Below are positions 60,901 to 64,000 of a stretch of 64,000 bases of DNA, one piece after another. The position numbers and the translations under genes were made by a program. Source of the stretch: Actinomycetota bacterium (GTDB lineage: Bacteria; Actinomycetota; Actinomycetes; Mycobacteriales; Mycobacteriaceae); contig SYAB01000230.1 in the NCBI GenBank assembly GCA_005787665.1, forward strand, positions 1 through 64,000. Reading direction: 5' to 3'. Position 1 is the stretch's first letter, and the number at the start of each line of letters is the position of its first letter. The notes below the pieces were generated by a model. It saw only the letters and a list, made by a program, of their open reading frames with translations. It did no database searches and was not told where the DNA came from.

Positions 60901-61704
60901 TTAGCCGAGCAGTCGGGCCTTCTGTGTCTGGAACTCCTCAGGCGTCAGGACGCCGGCGTCGCGCAGCTGCGCAAGTTTCATCAGTTCGTCGGCAACAGAG
61001 ACAGCGGCCACGTGGTGCGGTGCAGGCGCGGTGGGGGGGACGGGAATCTGGCGGTCCTCGGCGACCGCCGCGCCTGCATGGGGTGCGGCAATGGGTTCCA
61101 GATCCGGCCCGGGGTCAAGCCCCATAGCGATGCGGGCCGCTCGCACGTAGTAGAGGCCCTCCACCGCGCTCTTTCGGGCCAAGATGGCCTGCTCGGAGGT
61201 GGTGGCCCGCTCGATCTGGGAGGAGGCCGCGGTGAAGCGCTCCGAGGCGTCGGCGAGGGCCTGCTGGGAGGCCTGGTCGGTTCCGGTGAGGTGGAACACT
61301 TGGCCGCCGAGGAGCTCGATCACGCGGCGGGCATCGGCGGCGGCGTCAACGAGGCGGACCACCGGAGCCGGATGGGACGGCGAGGCCAGAGCGCGCCCGA
61401 ATTCCGGATGCGCCCGAAACCATTCCTCGACTTTCTCCGCGGTGCCCGAGTTGACCGCGACCTCGGCCAAGGTTGTGCCCGAACCTTGCACGATCAGCAC
61501 TTGCTGGAGGGCCGTCGCCTCGAGCCGTTTCTTGTCGTCGCGCGTTGCCCGCCGTACGGAGAAGCCGATCACGTCGGCGACCCGAACTTTGAACGCGGGC
61601 AGGAACTTCCCGGTTTGGCGGTACTCGACGGTGCCGTCTTCGTAGGCGATCAAACTGCCGTGTCCGAACCCGAGACCGTTCGATTTGCCGATAGCAGGTG
61701 GCAT
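60901..61704 (-). CDS. SHOCT-domain protein
   Basis: This 267-residue protein has a beta-rich N-terminal half (GSLIAYEDGTVEYRQTGKFLPAFKV, GFSVRRAT), reminiscent of a bacterial PH-like domain, helices in the middle (ASQQALADASERFTAASSQIE), and a C-terminal SHOCT motif (ELMKLAQLRDAGVLTPEEF). SHOCT modules act as oligomerisation tails. It is on the minus strand in front of the MPT63-like gene. No signal peptide. Function unknown. Confidence 0.75.
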   Translation of the reverse strand: MPPAIGKSNGLGFGHGSLIAYEDGTVEYRQTGKFLPAFKVRVADVIGFSVRRATRDDKKRLEATALQQVLIVQGSGTTLAEVAVNSGTAEKVEEWFRAHPEFGRALASPSHPAPVVRLVDAAADARRVIELLGGQVFHLTGTDQASQQALADASERFTAASSQIERATTSEQAILARKSAVEGLYYVRAARIAMGLDPGPDLEPIAAPHAGAAVAEDRQIPVPPTAPAPHHVAAVSVADELMKLAQLRDAGVLTPEEFQTQKARLLG

Positions 61705-61739
61705 GCGCGCGCCCTTCAGATCTCGCGAACCGCGCGGCG

Positions 61740-62609
61740 TTATCCGGCCGGGGTGGTCGATGTGGGTGGCGGCGTCACCGTCGCGCTCGCGGGCGCGGGG
61801 CTAGTCGGGGCCGGAGTGCTCGCCGCCGGAGGAGCAGAGGTGGTGCTTTCCGGAGCCGCGGGGGTGGTGCTCGCCGGGGCCGGTGGGGTGGCGGTCGTGA
61901 CGGGCGCCGTGGGTGTCGCGGCTGCTGGGCTAGGCGTCGGGGTGGTCGTGGTTCCCTCGGCGGGTAGCGGGGTGCCTGAACTTCCGGTCGCCGGCAAGGG
62001 TGTTCCGGAACTGCCCGTCGCGGCCGGAGCGGGAGCGGTGGGAGCGGCGGGAGCGGGCGCAGCCGGCGCGGCCGGAACCGCCGCCGGTGCCGGTGCGGCC
62101 GCACGCGGCGGGCTGTAGGGCATCCCGCCTGCCGCGGGCGGGGGTGCGGGCTGGACCCAGACGGCGATGTCCTGACCGTCGGCGGTGTAGACGACCGCGT
62201 TAGGAGACCCGGCGGTGACGTCGAAGTAGATTTTCCCGGTCGCCGCCCCGCCCGGGGGAAGCGACGCCGGGTTGATGCCCTGCCGGGAGGCCACCCCCCA
62301 CAGCACGGGATAGGCGGCGGCGCCGGAGCGTGCGGTGAAGCCCGGGATGACCGGAATTCCCCCGCCGCCGAGCTGGCCGGTCGCGGTTGCTTCCCACAAT
62401 TTCCCGACGGGCTGGTAGGGGAGCGCGTCGCTGCTGGGGCGCAGCGCGGAGACGGTCCACCGTTGGGCGTCACTTCCGGCACCCAGTTGGGCCGGCTGCC
62501 CGAGATCGGCCTGGGTGGGTTCGGCGCTGGCCGTCGGCGTGGCCCAGGCGCAGGCCGCGGCAGCAGCGGCGAGGAGGGCGATCCTTATCGCGGTGGTGGA
62601 ATTCGTCAC
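61740..62609 (-). CDS. MPT63-like (DUF1942) secreted protein with Pro/Thr/Ala tail
   Basis: This 289-residue protein (GTG start; AGGAAGG upstream) has a signal peptide (residues 1-29) and a domain matching MPT63: QRWTVSALRPSSDAL, YQPVGKLWEATATG, ARSGAAAYPVLWGVAS, TGKIYFDVTAGSPNAVVY and DIAVWVQP. After residue about 155 a tail of Ala/Pro/Thr/Ser repeats (TGSSGTPLPATGSSGTPLPA and similar) extends to the end, absent in chromosomal MPT63. It is probably exported and surface-exposed. Confidence 0.88.
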   Translation of the reverse strand: MTNSTTAIRIALLAAAAAACAWATPTASAEPTQADLGQPAQLGAGSDAQRWTVSALRPSSDALPYQPVGKLWEATATGQLGGGGIPVIPGFTARSGAAAYPVLWGVASRQGINPASLPPGGAATGKIYFDVTAGSPNAVVYTADGQDIAVWVQPAPPPAAGGMPYSPPRAAAPAPAAVPAAPAAPAPAAPTAPAPAATGSSGTPLPATGSSGTPLPAEGTTTTPTPSPAAATPTAPVTTATPPAPASTTPAAPESTTSAPPAASTPAPTSPAPASATVTPPPTSTTPAG

Positions 62610-62640
62610 GGTGGGGATGCCTTCCTGATGAGCCCGTTAT

Positions 62641-62714
62641 ATCTGCGCATATATAAGCAGATTTTCGGTGGCCGGTCGGTTATTTGCCGCCCGTGGTGGC
62701 GCGACCGGTTTTTT
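62641..62714 (+). terminator. Two hairpins with T-runs in the MPT63/next-operon gap
   Basis: ATCTGC at 62641-62646 pairs with GCAGAT at 62657-62662, followed by TTTT. CCGGTCG at 62672-62678 pairs with CGACCGG at 62702-62708, followed by six T. Both would act on plus-strand transcripts, yet no plus-strand gene ends here, so they could be terminators of a short RNA or attenuators of the operon starting at 62858. The rest of the gap shows nothing. Confidence 0.45.
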
Positions 62715-62857
62715 GTCGGACACCGGCAATAGACTCAGAACTGCGTCCAGGGTCAATTCCTGAACGCCACCCAAAGGGTCGTGTGTGCGCATGCGACCGA
62801 TGACTGAGAGGGGCCTCTGATGATGGCCATCACCACCACTAGTAAGCGGGCCGAGTA

Positions 62858-63391
62858 ATGCGGTTCCGGGATACGCGGCCGGCGGCCACTCATGCCAATT
62901 TGATGGACTTCGCCCACGCCGCCGCGGTATTGGAAGGCCAGTCATTTCGTCGCCCGACCGGCGAGTGGCCGACCACCCTGTTCCATGTCGATGCTGATGG
63001 GAAACGGCACATCAGTCATCTTCGGATGCCGGCCACGCAGGCATCGGCCGCACTGTCCATCCAGATCGCATTGAAAGCGTCCCGGTCAGTGGAGGCACTG
63101 CTGCGCGCATCGGCGTGGGAGGCATTCGTGCCCCGCGAATTCGCCGGGGCGGCCGACGTGAATTGCGGGGGCCTCGCCGGTGGCGCTGGACCGGACTTCG
63201 ACGCCGAGCGTGACGGTGTGGAGGTGCTGCTGTTCTTGCATGTCGGTGACGGGTTCGCGGTGACCCGGTCGGCGCGGGTGCTGCGCCACCCGGCGGCCCC
63301 TCCCGTCCTTGGTGCACTCAGTGAGATCACCGGGGAAGGCCTCGATGTCGGCGGCATCTTCGCCGATGCGCTTCGGTTGGGAATCGGATGA
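62858..63391 (+). CDS. Unrecognised protein, first of a plus-strand operon
   Basis: This 177-residue soluble protein has N-terminal helix NLMDFAHAAAVLEGQSFRRP and a mixed domain (LFHVDADGKRHISHLRMPA, SVEALLRASAWEAFVPREFAG) ending in a C-terminal acidic region. No known domain. ATG at 62858; the stop lies 104 bases before the chosen start of the next gene. It may belong to an ESX-associated or plasmid accessory unit like the one at 11-14.5 kb. Confidence 0.7.
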   Translation: MRFRDTRPAATHANLMDFAHAAAVLEGQSFRRPTGEWPTTLFHVDADGKRHISHLRMPATQASAALSIQIALKASRSVEALLRASAWEAFVPREFAGAADVNCGGLAGGAGPDFDAERDGVEVLLFLHVGDGFAVTRSARVLRHPAAPPVLGALSEITGEGLDVGGIFADALRLGIG

Positions 63392-63495
63392 CCCCGACGG
63401 CTGTGCCGCGCCGCCCCGTTCCCGGGCGGCGACAACCGCGGCCCGGGTGCACCACACATACACCTGGGCGCCGACCACACCGAGGGACACCACTG

Positions 63496-63876
63496 ATGCT
63501 GCTCACCGAAGATCAGATCGCCGCCGCCGCCGGCCTGCCCGGCCCCGTCGTGGCGGAGTTGTTGCAGCCCGGCGTCGTCGCCAACGAACTCGCCCCGACG
63601 GTCACGGCGGCGGTCTACCTCGAAGAGGATGCGTTGCGCGCCCAGGTCGCCTATCAGATGCTGCACTTCGGGGTGCGGTGGAGGTTTGTGCAGTCAGCGA
63701 TTGCCACCATGCCCGACGATGCGGCCGAGCTGTGCCGGATCCGCGATTTCTGGGCGCAGCGGGTGCCCGCCCCGGCGGGGCGCGCCCTGGACAAGGGCTG
63801 GGTTGCGGTCCTCGCGTGCGCCGCGTTACTCACCGGCATCATGGTCGGCCTCGCACTGGCGGGACTTACCCGATGA
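63496..63876 (+). CDS. Membrane protein with N-terminal HTH-like domain, relative of the gene at 11308
   Basis: This 126-residue protein starts at the ATG at 63496 (GAGGG nine bases upstream); the frame is open to an ATG at 63388 that overlaps the previous gene, so the start is not certain. The N-terminus (LTEDQIAAAAGLPGPVVAEL) aligns with the N-domain of the protein at 11308, and a C-terminal membrane segment follows (GWVAVLACAALLTGIMVGLAL). The relatedness suggests a family of HTH-TM proteins in this element. It overlaps the next start by ATGA. Confidence 0.68.
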   Translation: MLLTEDQIAAAAGLPGPVVAELLQPGVVANELAPTVTAAVYLEEDALRAQVAYQMLHFGVRWRFVQSAIATMPDDAAELCRIRDFWAQRVPAPAGRALDKGWVAVLACAALLTGIMVGLALAGLTR

Positions 63877-64000
63877 CCGTCGCGGAAAACCCCCACATGT
63901 ACCGATATGCGCGACTTCGGCGCGCGGGGCGGTCCCCAACGGGCCGGCGATGCAAAGATGAGACGGTGCCGGCACAGTTTTCCGATGAGACACCGTGGTT
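63873..64000 (+). CDS. Start of an ORF running off the window
   Basis: An ATG at 63873 overlaps the previous stop (ATGA) and the frame stays open to the end of the window (42 codons visible, MTVAENPHMYRYARLRRAGR and on). A GTG 31 codons later is an alternative start. The visible part is too short to classify. Confidence 0.4.
   Translation, partial: MTVAENPHMYRYARLRRAGRSPTGRRCKDETVPAQFSDETPW

Overview
The window is very GC-rich actinobacterial DNA and almost certainly mycobacterial. It carries a complete ESX (type VII) secretion locus with PE and PPE genes, an MPT63-like secreted protein, an LpqM-like lipoprotein peptidase, PknE/F-like Ser/Thr kinases and an Lsr2-type nucleoid protein. A partition operon (parA plus a ribbon-helix-helix partner, next to a repeat array), ArdC, toxin-antitoxin modules, a DUF2637 plasmid-type membrane protein and many small coupled accessory genes point to a large, probably conjugative plasmid of the ESX-P (pRAW-like) kind, or an integrated copy of one. 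No replicase, relaxase, VirB4 or coupling ATPase is visible in this window. That assignment is inference from gene content.

Layout. 1-2.9 kb: 3' part of an NlpC/P60 hydrolase gene, a parA/parB-like operon and a 12-bp-periodic repeat array. 2.9-10.1 kb: an Fe-S RecB-like nuclease divergent from a ribbon-helix-helix/secreted-protease pair, an XRE protein, then a minus-strand ardC operon ending in a DnaQ-like exonuclease, and two tandem paralogues of unknown function. 10.3-15.3 kb: hicAB, a cluster with an EspC-like small protein, an HTH-TM protein and an 806-residue Pro/Ala-rich ESX-substrate-like protein, then small ORFs. 15.3-29.0 kb: a defence island made of AbiE (abiEi/abiEii), a 1163-residue nuclease-STAND-like NTPase, a divergent four-gene Wadjet (jetABCD) operon, and a 45-residue ribbon-helix-helix gene at its end.

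29.0-51.1 kb is the ESX locus. It holds two DUF4226-like genes (minus), then espC-like, espB-like, a small gene, a BTAD-domain gene, espH-like, eccA, eccB, a single fused eccC, PE, PPE, two WXG100-like genes, a terminator, espI, eccD, mycP, eccE and an lsr2-like gene, mostly joined by ATGA or GTGA overlaps. 51.2-64 kb is an envelope and signalling region: a lipoprotein, two receptor Ser/Thr kinases, a DUF4333-like protein with a 12-residue-periodic T-R-x-I repeat, an LpqM-like peptidase, a DUF2637 membrane protein, secreted or anchored proteins, a SHOCT-domain protein, an MPT63-like protein, and the start of another operon that runs off the end.

The most unusual signals are: (1) an N-terminal tag, MC-[RK]-x-S-x-EPGGPRRC, shared by four proteins with otherwise unrelated bodies (RecB-like nuclease, ArdC, and two small proteins); (2) a large NERD-like nuclease/NTPase gene divergent from a plasmid-borne Wadjet operon; (3) a roughly 390-bp 12-bp-periodic array upstream of parA; (4) the phospho-threonine-like T-R-x-I repeat protein encoded beside two kinases. 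Starts were chosen by ribosome-binding sites, start/stop overlaps and domain boundaries. All family names are from motif recognition, not from a database search.
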